A stretch of 64,000 nt of DNA from Leucothrix arctica (GCF_003172895.1 NZ_QGKL01000019.1:62001-126000); one strand, 5' to 3'. Shown: positions 44,909 to 54,068, counted from the stretch's first letter. Numbers and translations are program-made. Notes: generated from the letters alone by a model not told the origin.

Positions 44909-47900
44909 TCAACTAGCAGCCTTAACCATTCCAAGTTGACTACAGTAAACATAACCCGCTTCATTCACTTCATCGCCATAAATAGGAAGACTGATTTCGC
45001 CAAATATCAACGCTGCTTTTTCTGGACTGCGAGTGGTCACTTCCCCAAGCAATTTCTCATAGTCACGTATCAGCCATAACCGCTTTTCTTCTTCAGGACT
45101 CAGCTCTTCCCTTCTAATGCCATATTCTTTTTCTCTAACAATTGGCTCTTCGTCAAAACGTAAACTCTTTTCAGCAAAGACCCATTTGTCATCTTTAGGA
45201 ATTTGATACAAAGTAATCTGGTTCCCTCCTTCACGAAATGGCGTGAAGTGTTGCGGCATTCCCGTCAACCACCAACAGCCACGTAACCAACCTTCTAACG
45301 CTTCAGGCCCTAATTTTTCATAAGCAGTAAGTAGCTGATGAATAGCTTCATGCTCTAAATCTGCGAGATTTTCTTTAGGATTAAGCTGCTTACTCCTAGT
45401 TATTCTTGGTTGCGCATCGAGCTTTTTCTTAAGCTCTTCAACATCAACCAACTGCTTTAAATCATGAAATGCTAGTAGGTTGTCAATTGACTCGTAACCC
45501 GGATAACAGAAAGCAGGTTTGCCATTATCAACCAAGCCTTTGAAGTTATATTGCATTAACGCAATGTTATCTTGCTCAATATCTTGGCCTGAATCTCTAT
45601 GACGCAGTACTCGACCTGCTAACTGAATGATAGAGCGATAAGAAGAAGGCTCTACTACCGCCCAGTCAAAGTCATGATCTCGCCCAACCTCTTCGACAGG
45701 CGTTGCCACCAAAATGAAAATCACATTAGGCGCGGTAATATGCTTTAAATGTTGCTTGATAATAGGGTTTTGGAAAATTGCTTGAGGATTATCTTTGTCA
45801 CGCTTCAACACAGCATCCAAGTGTTTTTCTTGCTCACTGCGTATCAATAAAATTTGCTGACTGTGGTAAGCCATTGCTCTGACCTCTACGCCATCTGGCC
45901 ATTCTTCACCTAACAAATACTTAGTCAAATCAACACATGGTTTAATGTTGGCCACTCTTACAACACCAAAGCTCACCTGTTTTTGTGATTGTTCATCTAA
46001 AACAGAATGCTGTTGATGCTTTGTCGCAATGGCCTTTTGTACTTCACCATAAGCTTGCTGTCTCGCGGCATCGCTATCATCTTCAGTTGTCTGAACAGGT
46101 ATGACGATAGCTTTACGTTTTACTTTTTCCGCACTCAGTTTTGTGACTCGTTTGCTAACAAACTTTTCATGAGCAACCTTATAATCACTCATTCCATGAT
46201 CGTCACTAGCACCATTCACACTGACTACCTGAGTTACAAATTCATCAACCCATGCACAGCCTATAATTGGACTGATATTTCTAGTGGTGGAAAAGACAGC
46301 CCAACCTGCTTGATAAGCATTGTAATAACCTTCAGCTAAATCAGGAGGAATTGTTGCAGAGGAAATCATCACCTTGCGCCCTAACATCCCTGCTAAGTGA
46401 ATTAAGCGCCCAATGGCGATTAGATCTTTTCCATCAAAATCGTCAATTTCATCAATCACTAAATCTGACGACATCAGACGCAATGTGGGAAGGATATAGC
46501 GTCCGCCACGTTTGGTTTCTGTCGCCGCCATCATGTGATCAATCGTGCAACTCAATACGGGCGCGTATAAAAACTGACGATCTTTCTTGGTTGTTAAAAC
46601 GGTCTGTAAATCGTCTTGAGGAATAGTGGTTTCAAAATCTATTTCATTATCTAAAAGTGCTTCCAAAGACTCTGAGCCGTAATCATCAATTGCCTCCTGA
46701 TCTACTCCGCGCTTATTTTTATTGTGCAAATCAAGAACGGCTCGTGATCCAATTAAAACAGCTAACTCGTCATTGCTAAGACCAATACGTTCACGGTACT
46801 CATCGCCCGTTTGAAGTGTTAGCGTTCTAAGGCCCAACGCAAGAACAAAACGTAAGCTGTCCATCTGAGGAGACAGTGCCCGCATGATTTTTCCATTGGC
46901 AAATGTTTTTCCTTTACCCGTACTCGCCATATTTACCGCAAAAAAACCAAAATGATCAGGATCTTGTTTCTCTTGAGCACTGCGCCATGACATAATTTTA
47001 CTTGCCGCCGTATCCTGCCAACGAAACTTATCAGGACTTTTCTGCTTCAACGCTTTTACGTCATAAGCTCTTTCTAGCTCACTGTTCTTACTTTCAAATG
47101 CAGGAAGTAAATGAGCGGTTCGTACTGCCTGCTTTGCTACTCCAACTAAGTGTTCATCCAATTGCTGTTTAAGTTCTTTGGTTTCTCTATCTGTATTCGC
47201 AAAGAGCTTTAGGTCACTCTTCCACTTTGTAGATGACGGTTGCGAAGAGTAATAGTGATCACCCAGCATTAATGCTAAACGCGATTGATTTAAAATAAGG
47301 CGCCAACTTCCATCCACTAATGCAGACTCCAATAGTGGTAAACAATCTAAAAGTTTTTTTGCTGTTTTCTGGGTGTAACTGAGCCATGCTTTGGAATCAC
47401 TTGGTAAGCCATTTTCATATTTGAAACATTCAGCTAAACCTTCTGAAAAATCTTCCTCATCAAACTTATTTTCATAACCCCATTTTTGCGTGATAGCGCT
47501 AAAAAGCTTTTGGATATCTGACTGAGGAAGCGCCTTATCTTTGTAATTTCTTTCTGAATGCTTCTGTCTATCATTTAGCAAAGGCAAACGGTGATGAGAG
47601 ACTATCAACCACCCTAACATTGAGGCTGCATTGGGTAATTTGGCTAGTGGCTTTAGCTTTGCCAAATCCTTCTCAGACTTCTTATCACCGATCGAGCTTA
47701 AGTCTTGAGCGTATATTTCCCCTTTTGCCAAACGGCTGAGCCACTCTTCATCTGAAGCTTCTTTATCTCCCATGTTTATGTAGAAGTTAAGAAACAACAG
47801 AGAAATCCATTCATGACGTAGCGGGTCACCAATGATTTTGTTTTCTTTCAACTTGTTCTGGAAAAAAACAGAAGCCTTACCCCAGTCATGAAACAGGGCC

Positions 47901-48256
47901 GCCATTGCAGTCAAAGACTTTATCAAAGGCAAATAATGCCAATCATTCTCCCACTGGGTATTCATAATTGTTTTACGCGTACGGTTGACTGGAACATTGC
48001 CGTAATAGTCAAAACGACTCCGATTCCCCACAATCCAAACCAACTCACTACGACTACGCGACCGTATCCAATGACAACTCACCGCCGTATTCTTACTCGC
48101 GGTCTTACGCAGCAGCTTCTTAACCGCATCCAGCCCCTCATTAGTTATCACCGTTTGCCATGTGCGCATCCCAATACGGTTGGCAAACGCATCTAACACC
48201 CGACGTGTTTTGGGTAGTGCTTTCTTTTCGCACTCACAAACAAATGTGACCATCAT
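44909..48256 (-). CDS. cas3: Type I-F Cas2-Cas3 fusion (adaptation subunit, HD nuclease and helicase)
   Basis: 1115 residues. The N-terminal Cas2-like domain (about 1-95; MMVTFVCECEKKALPKTRRV) is fused to Cas3, as in all type I-F systems. The HD nuclease signature is LTAMAALFHDWGKASVFFQN with His123-Asp124. The SF2 helicase follows, with Walker A MASTGKGKTFANGK, DEAD-like LVIDEIDDFDG and motif III ISSATIPPD. Later QLAGRVLRHRD is motif VI. It joins Cas1 for spacer capture and degrades target DNA. The start overlaps the cas1 stop by 4 bp (ATGA), and two adjacent ATGs are available. Confidence 0.97.
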   Translation of the reverse strand: MMVTFVCECEKKALPKTRRVLDAFANRIGMRTWQTVITNEGLDAVKKLLRKTASKNTAVSCHWIRSRSRSELVWIVGNRSRFDYYGNVPVNRTRKTIMNTQWENDWHYLPLIKSLTAMAALFHDWGKASVFFQNKLKENKIIGDPLRHEWISLLFLNFYINMGDKEASDEEWLSRLAKGEIYAQDLSSIGDKKSEKDLAKLKPLAKLPNAASMLGWLIVSHHRLPLLNDRQKHSERNYKDKALPQSDIQKLFSAITQKWGYENKFDEEDFSEGLAECFKYENGLPSDSKAWLSYTQKTAKKLLDCLPLLESALVDGSWRLILNQSRLALMLGDHYYSSQPSSTKWKSDLKLFANTDRETKELKQQLDEHLVGVAKQAVRTAHLLPAFESKNSELERAYDVKALKQKSPDKFRWQDTAASKIMSWRSAQEKQDPDHFGFFAVNMASTGKGKTFANGKIMRALSPQMDSLRFVLALGLRTLTLQTGDEYRERIGLSNDELAVLIGSRAVLDLHNKNKRGVDQEAIDDYGSESLEALLDNEIDFETTIPQDDLQTVLTTKKDRQFLYAPVLSCTIDHMMAATETKRGGRYILPTLRLMSSDLVIDEIDDFDGKDLIAIGRLIHLAGMLGRKVMISSATIPPDLAEGYYNAYQAGWAVFSTTRNISPIIGCAWVDEFVTQVVSVNGASDDHGMSDYKVAHEKFVSKRVTKLSAEKVKRKAIVIPVQTTEDDSDAARQQAYGEVQKAIATKHQQHSVLDEQSQKQVSFGVVRVANIKPCVDLTKYLLGEEWPDGVEVRAMAYHSQQILLIRSEQEKHLDAVLKRDKDNPQAIFQNPIIKQHLKHITAPNVIFILVATPVEEVGRDHDFDWAVVEPSSYRSIIQLAGRVLRHRDSGQDIEQDNIALMQYNFKGLVDNGKPAFCYPGYESIDNLLAFHDLKQLVDVEELKKKLDAQPRITRSKQLNPKENLADLEHEAIHQLLTAYEKLGPEALEGWLRGCWWLTGMPQHFTPFREGGNQITLYQIPKDDKWVFAEKSLRFDEEPIVREKEYGIRREELSPEEEKRLWLIRDYEKLLGEVTTRSPEKAALIFGEISLPIYGDEVNEAGYVYCSQLGMVKAAS

Positions 48257-49212
48257 GAGGCAGCATCACCTTGGCTAATCGTTTTCACACAATCAAACAT
48301 AAAGTCCAAAGTCTTGTGCTGGGTGAAGTTCTGCAAACATTGCTGACGAAACTCTTGTTCAGTTGCGCCTTCTTTCGCGCAAATAAACGCCCACGGTAGT
48401 ATCAGGGTATCTTTCACCAAATCAGCCACGTCAAACACCAACGCGCCACGCCGTGTTTTTCCATGAAGTACCGCAAAGCCGTGTGGAATACCCAACACCC
48501 AAAGCGTTGTCGCGGCTAGGCCATAAGCGAGGTAGTTACCGTGATTTAAAAATGCGTTCGCGTCATCAACACTGTCATGCTGGCGAACGAAGTCTTTTTG
48601 TTTGGTACGGTTTGCGGCTATTTTGTAGAGGCTTTTGGTGAGCTGGGCTTCGATAAGCAGTAGGTTTTGTACACTGTCACTATCCGCTATTTTAGAAGAA
48701 AATCGTTCCAATGCTTTAGCAATATCTGGGTCTTCAACATTGAATCCTTCATTTTTCAAATCGCGGTCTTTTGACCAGACTTGCTGCATGTAGGTGATAC
48801 GAAACTGCTGGACTTGTTTTGCGGCGGCGAGTCGTTTTTCATCATCAAACCAAAACTTCATCCACCCTTGAATGTATTCTGTGGGTCGGTATTCGCTTTG
48901 TGGGGATAACCACTCGACTTCGCTTGCCGCTATTAACGGCGTTCCCCCACTACCACTAAAACCGATCAACACACCAGCAGATGCCAACATGCGCACCGCT
49001 GCTTGCGTGATGGATGTACCTGTTCCAAGTAGGATGCAGGTGGTGTTGGCAATGGGGATATTCCAGTACTGTTTTTCTACTTTCTCTTCCGTGAAAAATA
49101 AGACACGCCCGTCTTTTTGCATGACACGGCATTTTTCCAAATAGTAGATATTGACGCGTTTTGAGTGCAGTATTGCTTTTAAGTCTGTAAGGTAATCCAA
49201 GATTACACCCAT
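48253..49212 (-). CDS. cas1: Type I-F CRISPR integrase Cas1
   Basis: 319 residues. Cas1 integrates new spacers at the leader end. Probable catalytic residues are Glu188 (LLIEAQLTKSLYK), His250 (GFAVLHGKTRRGALVF) and the Asp residues of DVADLVKD (261-268), matching the Glu-His-Asp triad of I-F Cas1. GTGTSITQAAVRMLASAGV (64-82) is the conserved N-terminal beta-sheet region. First gene of the operon, so the operon promoter lies within 49213-49522. There is no good Shine-Dalgarno before its ATG; an inverted repeat occupies that place. Confidence 0.97.
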   Translation of the reverse strand: MGVILDYLTDLKAILHSKRVNIYYLEKCRVMQKDGRVLFFTEEKVEKQYWNIPIANTTCILLGTGTSITQAAVRMLASAGVLIGFSGSGGTPLIAASEVEWLSPQSEYRPTEYIQGWMKFWFDDEKRLAAAKQVQQFRITYMQQVWSKDRDLKNEGFNVEDPDIAKALERFSSKIADSDSVQNLLLIEAQLTKSLYKIAANRTKQKDFVRQHDSVDDANAFLNHGNYLAYGLAATTLWVLGIPHGFAVLHGKTRRGALVFDVADLVKDTLILPWAFICAKEGATEQEFRQQCLQNFTQHKTLDFMFDCVKTISQGDAAS

Positions 49213-49216
49213 TTAT

Positions 49217-49233
49217 CTTGATTTAATATCAAG
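49217..49233. promoter_or_regulatory. Inverted repeat at the cas1 ribosome-binding region
   Basis: CTTGAT (49217-49222) and ATCAAG (49228-49233) form a dyad 4 bp upstream of the cas1 start codon. It could be a repressor operator overlapping the translation start, or a small hairpin limiting cas1 translation. Confidence 0.45.
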
Positions 49234-49370
49234 CCATTTTGGCATAACTAAAAACATTATTGAATTAATTCTAATCAACAATTAAATTTATATAAGTGTT
49301 GTTCGTTCGAGCACTTTGAAATGCAATTATTAGAGCACTACTTTGACATGGTAGGGGTCAGTAAGGGAAA

Positions 49371-49398
49371 TTCTTAAGCTGCCTGCACGGCAGTTAAC
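49371..49398 (-). repeat. Solitary variant CRISPR repeat upstream of cas1
   Basis: This 28-bp element matches the array repeat at 23 of 28 positions. On the minus strand it reads GTTAACTGCC-GTGCA-GGCAGCTTAAGAA. The CTGCC/GGCAG stem recognised by Cas6f is intact; two changes are in the loop, one in the 5' flank and two (a swapped pair) in the handle. It is about 160 bp upstream of cas1 in array orientation and has no second repeat near it. It is either a relic of a second array or a regulatory mini-CRISPR. Confidence 0.85.
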
Positions 49399-49407
49399 GG
49401 TTCTCCT

Positions 49408-49503
49408 TATACATACCTGACGATTTTTGAAGATAGCCAGTATGGCGCAGTTGTTTCACTCGATCGTCACCTTGGGAAAAACTTCAAAGCCGGTAAGTTC
49501 TAA
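49408..49503 (+). pseudogene. Possible C-terminal gene remnant beside the solo repeat
   Basis: Immediately after the solo repeat a plus-strand frame reads YTYLTIFEDSQYGAVVSLDR, then HLGKNFKAGKF and a stop at 49501-49503. Composition is protein-like, but there is no start codon and no family I recognise. It could equally be chance. The rest of the 310-bp cas1 upstream region is AT-rich promoter DNA. Confidence 0.3.
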
Positions 49504-49522
49504 GACTTACCTATCATCACCC

Positions 49523-49978
49523 TTAAACAATAAATTTGGTCATGCTGGGGTCTTTGGCTTGCAAGCCTTCTGCTATCGCTGAGGCTGGATCAATCAACTC
49601 AAAGTCTTCAAACTCAAACCCTGGCCCAACCGAACACCCCACCAACACCTTCTTACCCATTGGCTGTGCTGCCTGCCAATAGCCTGCCGGTACCACATAG
49701 CAAAAAGCACCTGACGCCGCTGACAACTCAATCTTTTCAACAACACTCTCCGAGCCATCCCAAATATAAAGATAAAGCCCAGTGCCTTGATACAAGTTCC
49801 AAACCTCATCAGCTTGTACCTTATGAAAGCGACTCACCTCGCCTTTATTCAATGAAAAATAGATATGGGTTAACGCAGAGCGCCCAACACCATCGGCTCG
49901 GGTAATACGCTCCACAGAACGGAAAACTTCTTGGAAGCGTCCACCTTCGGTGTGTTCGATTAGATTATTTGGCTTCAT
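49523..49978 (-). CDS. Cupin domain protein, DUF985 (Cupin_5) family
   Basis: 151 residues, PF06172. It begins NLIEHTEGGRFQEVFRS, then ALTHIYFSLNKGEVSRFHKV with metal-site histidine, DEVWNLYQGTGLYLYIWDGS, and VVPAGYWQAAQPMGKKVLVG followed by GPGFEFEDFEL. This is the standard DUF985 order. Members are small metal-binding beta-barrels of uncertain enzymology; some act on sugar nucleotides or oxidised purines. The gene borders the CRISPR locus, 20 bp from the putative remnant, but is not expected to be part of it. Confidence 0.9.
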   Translation of the reverse strand: MKPNNLIEHTEGGRFQEVFRSVERITRADGVGRSALTHIYFSLNKGEVSRFHKVQADEVWNLYQGTGLYLYIWDGSESVVEKIELSAASGAFCYVVPAGYWQAAQPMGKKVLVGCSVGPGFEFEDFELIDPASAIAEGLQAKDPSMTKFIV

Positions 49979-50237
49979 GAGAGTTTGCTACTTAGTTTAT
50001 TTATGTTGATGGTACATTATTTTTACTACGCAATAGGCCAATGTCTGGCTTGTTGTTTGGTAAATTCGAGTACCTGACTATCTTTATAGTTGTGTAAAAA
50101 ACTAACTTACCATTTCTTTACATCCCCATAACAGACACTTACATGGTTTCGCTGCAAACTACATCCATCGACTAAGCAAATGACTTAGACGAACAACTTA
50201 AATATTAAAAACAACATACTTAAATAAGGATATAACC

Positions 50238-50624
50238 ATGAAAATTTTAAACGCAGCAATCGTAACAACAGTTCTAGCACTTGGCCTTGCAGGTAACTCA
50301 ATGGCAGCACCAAGCCATGCTGATACGCTTAAAATGCAGAAGTCTGCACAGAGCAAACATCAGAAAGCGAAGCAGCCAGCTAAGAAAATCATTGTTCAAA
50401 AGAAAGCGCAGAAGCAAGTGGTTAAGCGCGTTGTAAAAGTTGTATCTAAAAGAGCACCGGTCAAGAAAGTAGCAAACCGCTCTTACCGTGTTCGTCCGGG
50501 TGACACGCTGTCTCGCATAGCGGCTCGTAACCATGTATCAGTACAAAAGCTGGTTAAGTTAAACCAACTTTGGGGCAAGAAAGCGAACAACCTACGTGTA
50601 GGTATGTTTATCCGCCTCGCTTAA
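50238..50624 (+). CDS. Secreted LysM-domain protein, copy 1
   Basis: 128 residues. The signal peptide MKILNAAIVTTVLALGLAGN has probable cleavage after NSMA (residue 23). A strongly basic linker (about 30-80; runs of KKxxxQKKAQKQVVKRVVK) leads to one C-terminal LysM domain (83-128; YRVRPGDTLSRIAARNHVSV). It should bind peptidoglycan, with the basic linker possibly contacting anionic polymers. It shares its signal peptide, ribosome site (AGGATATAACCATG) and terminator with the paralogue at 56826. Confidence 0.92.
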   Translation: MKILNAAIVTTVLALGLAGNSMAAPSHADTLKMQKSAQSKHQKAKQPAKKIIVQKKAQKQVVKRVVKVVSKRAPVKKVANRSYRVRPGDTLSRIAARNHVSVQKLVKLNQLWGKKANNLRVGMFIRLA

Positions 50625-50645
50625 TTAAGAATTAAGCCACTCAAC

Positions 50646-50685
50646 AAAAAGGCAGTAATCGTCGGGGGATGATTACTGCCTTTTT
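50646..50685 (+). terminator. Terminator of LysM copy 1 (repeat family member 1)
   Basis: The stem GGCAGTAATC (50651-50660) / GATTACTGCC (50671-50680) is flanked by A-run and T-run. The same hairpin occurs at 56553-56596 and 57309-57347 with changes only in the loop. Confidence 0.92.
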
Positions 50686-50817
50686 GTATCTGGAGTAAAC
50701 GTATCCGATAACGCACATCCATGAGCTCAATAGTAAAACGGAAAAATTAAGTCAAACCTTCATATAAAACCACTATTAGTGATATATTAATTCCTTATTG
50801 CATAAGGAGTAGACGTC

Positions 50818-52866
50818 ATGGAACAAATAATAAAAATTTCCACACCCTTGATTCTTTCTTTCCTGCTGGCCGCGTGTGGCAGTTCAGATAAAGCAGCAGT
50901 TGATACAAGCGACGAAGATAATGACTCTAGCGGTGGAACGCTAACGCTTAAAACCGCTACTTCCGATGCAGCACTAGAAACACAAATAAAAGCGTCGTTA
51001 TTCACCAGCTACGGCACCATCAATAATCCCTACACTTACGCTTTAGAAAGTGGCACCGTCGCAGAAGCGGTTGCCGACTCGTTAGACAGCGCAGTACCAG
51101 ACACCTCATCAACCAACACCCAAGAATCCTCAGTCGATGAAGCAGACCGTGTAAAAACAGATGGCAACTACCTCTACGTCAGCTCTGTCACCCAACCTAG
51201 CATTAGTATATTTAAAGCTGAAACAGGCGCTGCACCACTGGTAGCCAAGCAGTCACTCGCAACACTCAATGACGTCACGATCTCTGGACTTTATTTACGT
51301 GACGCTGAAGATCAGATAATCGCGATTTCGGGCGATGGACAAAATCCATACTTTCTCGGTGATATGTGGTTCGGCCCTTACTACTGGCAAAGCCGCACAA
51401 CGGAAGTGTTTGACCTTGATGTTAGTGATCCCACAGCCCCTGCTCAACAATCCAAGCTAAGCATTGACGGTCAGCTCATCAGTAGTCGAAGAATTGGCTC
51501 TTATTTGTACCTGGCCACGCGCCACACGCCTTATGCAGACGGCCTTATTGCTTACCCTAGCTCTGAAGATGACGTTACAACAAACAAAGATATTATTAAT
51601 ACGGCTAGTTTGAGCGACCTACTTCCAAGCTACCAAATAGACGATGGCGCTAAGCAAAATTTGTTTGAAAGTGGCGATTGCTTCTTAACTGACTACGACG
51701 ATGCAAACAACTCACAAAGCAGCATTATCAGTGTTGTTGCCATCAACCTAGACGCCGCATCGCCTGTGCCTGAAGCGACGTGTTTTGTGGGTGACGCAGA
51801 AACGCTTTACGTCTCAGAAAAGGCGTTATACCTAGCGACCACAGGCTTCCGATACGACACAACTGATGGTGTTTCGACTTATAGCGGCGTACAAACAACG
51901 GAAATCCATAAGTTTGCGCTTGATGGCACCGACGCTGACTACAAAGGTTCAACAAGCGTTTCAGGGCACTTGGGCTGGCAGCAAGACTTAAAACCATTCC
52001 GCATGAGTGAATACAACGATGTGTTACGCATCATCACATATACCGGCGCTCAACAAAGCAGCGTTGACTCCCCCGCTCACCTTTACACCGTGGCAGAAAA
52101 TGCAACGGGCGATGCGCTTGAAGTGATCGGTGAGTTACCCAACGAAAACCGTCCCGACCCACTTGGCAAAACAGGCGAGCAGATTTACGCGTCACGCTTT
52201 ATTGGAGACAAAGGCTATCTCGTGACCTTCCGCGCTACCGACCCACTCTATGTGATTGACCTGTCTAACCCTGCTGATCCATTCATTGCTAGCGCACTTG
52301 AGATTGACGGTTACTCCGACTACTTGCACCCAGTGGGTGAAAATTACCTGTTAGGCATTGGCAAGGATGCGATTGCAGATACGTCATCAAGTACGGGCGG
52401 TAATACTGACGATGGTCGTGGTGCGTGGTATCAAGGGGTGAAGCTGTCATTAATTGATATCAGTAATCCACAAGACCCTTTTGAGAAAGAGACGATCATT
52501 ATTGGTGGCCGAGGTACTGAAACGGCGGTGTCACAAAGTCATCATGCATTGACGACATTGCAGTCGGGTACAACGTTGAAAATGGCGCTGCCCGTTAGTG
52601 TGCATGAGACTGAGAGTTCAAATACTTACTATGATGAAAGTGACCCGCGTTATTTCTATCGATGGACACGTGACGAGCTTTATCGTTTGAATATCGATAC
52701 GGAAAATGGCGAGATTTCTTTACTGCCTAGTATTGTTGGGCAGAGTCGTGATTCTGAGAATTACTATTACACACAGTATGCGTTGGATCGCTCGGTGATG
52801 ATTGGGGATGAGGTTTATTATCTTCATGAGGATGAGGTTTTGACTACGGCGGATGTTGTTGAGTAA
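50818..52866 (+). CDS. Beta-propeller domain lipoprotein (PF09826 type)
   Basis: 682 residues. The lipoprotein signal LILSFLLAACGSS puts the lipid on Cys20. An acidic low-complexity linker (28-45) follows, then the hallmark SSVDEADRVKTDGNYLYVSS (about 103-122) of the secreted beta-propeller family. Further blades include WQQDLKPFRMSEYNDVLRII and YASRFIGDKGYLVTFRATDP. Related proteins are cell-surface propellers in archaea and bacteria with unknown ligands. The gene is not in an operon; the next downstream feature is a dead recombinase on the other strand. Confidence 0.88.
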   Translation: MEQIIKISTPLILSFLLAACGSSDKAAVDTSDEDNDSSGGTLTLKTATSDAALETQIKASLFTSYGTINNPYTYALESGTVAEAVADSLDSAVPDTSSTNTQESSVDEADRVKTDGNYLYVSSVTQPSISIFKAETGAAPLVAKQSLATLNDVTISGLYLRDAEDQIIAISGDGQNPYFLGDMWFGPYYWQSRTTEVFDLDVSDPTAPAQQSKLSIDGQLISSRRIGSYLYLATRHTPYADGLIAYPSSEDDVTTNKDIINTASLSDLLPSYQIDDGAKQNLFESGDCFLTDYDDANNSQSSIISVVAINLDAASPVPEATCFVGDAETLYVSEKALYLATTGFRYDTTDGVSTYSGVQTTEIHKFALDGTDADYKGSTSVSGHLGWQQDLKPFRMSEYNDVLRIITYTGAQQSSVDSPAHLYTVAENATGDALEVIGELPNENRPDPLGKTGEQIYASRFIGDKGYLVTFRATDPLYVIDLSNPADPFIASALEIDGYSDYLHPVGENYLLGIGKDAIADTSSSTGGNTDDGRGAWYQGVKLSLIDISNPQDPFEKETIIIGGRGTETAVSQSHHALTTLQSGTTLKMALPVSVHETESSNTYYDESDPRYFYRWTRDELYRLNIDTENGEISLLPSIVGQSRDSENYYYTQYALDRSVMIGDEVYYLHEDEVLTTADVVE

Positions 52867-52892
52867 TAGGGTCTATGTGGTGCTTTTTAAAA

Positions 52893-53322
52893 TCAGTCTG
52901 CTTTTAAAACATTGCAGACACCAGCAACAGATACACCTACCTGCTTTGCTATATCCACTTTACTAACACCCTGCTCTACCAGTGCCAGTATCTCAGGCTT
53001 CTTTGCCTGTGCTGTTGGCTTGCGTCCAGTGTATGCACCTTTAGCCTTAGCCGCTGCAATACCTTCAAGTTGTCGCTCTTTTCTAATATGAGTTTCAAAC
53101 TCAGCAAAGGTTGCAGCATTCCAAGGAAGGCGCGACCGTGTGGCGTACTGGTATCTAGACTTTGATCAAGTACCATAAGGTTAATTTCTCGCGTCCCTTA
53201 GTTGTTGTCCCGCTTTGCTTGTCGCTGAATACCTTGTCACAACCTGCGCCCTGTACTCTTTTTAACTGAGTAGTTGAATCTTGATCTAATGATGAAACGC
53301 GAATATATTCAACTAATAACAT
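52893..53322 (-). pseudogene. Serine recombinase (Tn3-resolvase type) with deleted catalytic middle
   Basis: The N-terminus is intact from 53322 (YIRVSSLDQDSTTQLKRVQG, including the catalytic-Ser region, then VFSDKQSGTTTKGRE). The frame then jumps straight to VLDQSLDTSTPHGRAF, so about 60 residues of the catalytic core are missing. A further one-base frameshift follows (GML...FAEFETHIRKERQLEGI). The DNA-binding tail is still readable to a stop at 52893: GAYTGRKPTAQAKKPEILAL, then VSKVDIAKQVGVSVAGVCNV. It marks past mobile-element activity next to the accessory genes at 53.6-55.4 kb. Confidence 0.9.
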
Positions 53323-53581
53323 TATAAAATATTCTAAATAAGCCCTGAGATGTTTTTGTAACTACTTCTAAAAACTATAAAAAAACCCTATTTATAGACT
53401 ACTCGATACCCTAACAACCTTCTAACAAGGGTGTACTCTAAATGTAAATTCGAATGTTGCACCTAAGCGTTAATCACCTTAGGAAGGTTATGTTAATCTG
53501 GATTCCGTTTATTACACGTTATGTAATCAATACAGGTGTATTTATACGTAAGGATATAGTGCATCAACATCAAGGATAGAT

Positions 53582-54043
53582 ATGTCAAATACTACATTCG
53601 GCGAAGTTATTAGCAGAATCTCAACCGAAAAAGAATACTTGTTAGCATTGGGTGCTTGTGTTCTTCAATTAATCTCTGCCGAATGGAATGCGGCTTACTG
53701 CTGTGAGCGTATGCAACCGGATTATATTAGAGATGTGTCTGATCCTGACCAGAGAATTATGGCAAGGAATATAGCTGAGAAACTAGTTAGTCTAACAAAG
53801 AATCTCCCAGATTCAGATGATAAATCTGAGCTAACAAATGCAGCGGATATTTTCCTTTCTTTGGTAAAAGAAGAAAGGAATTTTCTATACCATTCTCATC
53901 CAATATCCTACGATGGAAAGACGGCGTTAAAAAAGAATCAAAGAATATTTACCATCGAAGAATTAAAAGAAACTACAGTCAGAGCCTTTGACTGTAGTGG
54001 AGTTCTCAATAAATCGCTGCATGGTTTTCTCAGGCAGCCATGA
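53582..54043 (+). CDS. Unknown protein A, 153 aa, with HEPN-like Arg-x4-His motif
   Basis: A soluble, mostly helical protein that I do not recognise. Helices at about 13-45 and 62-100 lead into the segment LVKEERNFLYHSHP, where Arg99-Asn100 and His104 form an RNxxxH pattern as found in HEPN RNases. The C-terminal 45 residues (FTIEELKETTVRAFDCSGVL) form further helices. No catalytic motif of another class is visible. It is the first of three same-strand genes that each show a related motif near the end of a helix. Upstream lie 259 bp of AT-rich spacer and a dead recombinase. The call HEPN-like is inference from one motif. Confidence 0.6.
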   Translation: MSNTTFGEVISRISTEKEYLLALGACVLQLISAEWNAAYCCERMQPDYIRDVSDPDQRIMARNIAEKLVSLTKNLPDSDDKSELTNAADIFLSLVKEERNFLYHSHPISYDGKTALKKNQRIFTIEELKETTVRAFDCSGVLNKSLHGFLRQP

Positions 54044-54050
54044 CAAGCTA

Positions 54051-54068
54051 AACATAACGAATTATGCG
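54051..54068 (+). repeat. Motif ACATAAC...TTATGCG after gene A, repeated after gene C
   Basis: ACATAACGAATTATGCG directly after gene A is echoed by ACATAACATCCGATTATGCG at about 55534-55553, 130 bp after gene C. Each can form a small CATAA/TTATG hairpin, and the second is followed by another dyad CGAAGC...GCTTCG. They may be cassette boundaries or simply transcription terminators. Confidence 0.4.

Noticed and set aside
38943-49398. Type I-F3 CRISPR-associated Tn7-like transposon
   Set aside because: cas1, cas2-3 and full-length cas8f and cas5f are all present, and there are no tnsA, tnsB, tnsC or tniQ genes, so this is a canonical I-F1 immune locus.
53423-53472. Possible integron attC site (TAACAAGG...GCGTTA with a GGGTG/CACCT pair)
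   Set aside because: About 50 bp is shorter than normal attC, no integrase or further cassettes are present, and gene junctions at 54.04 and 54.78 kb lack matching sites.
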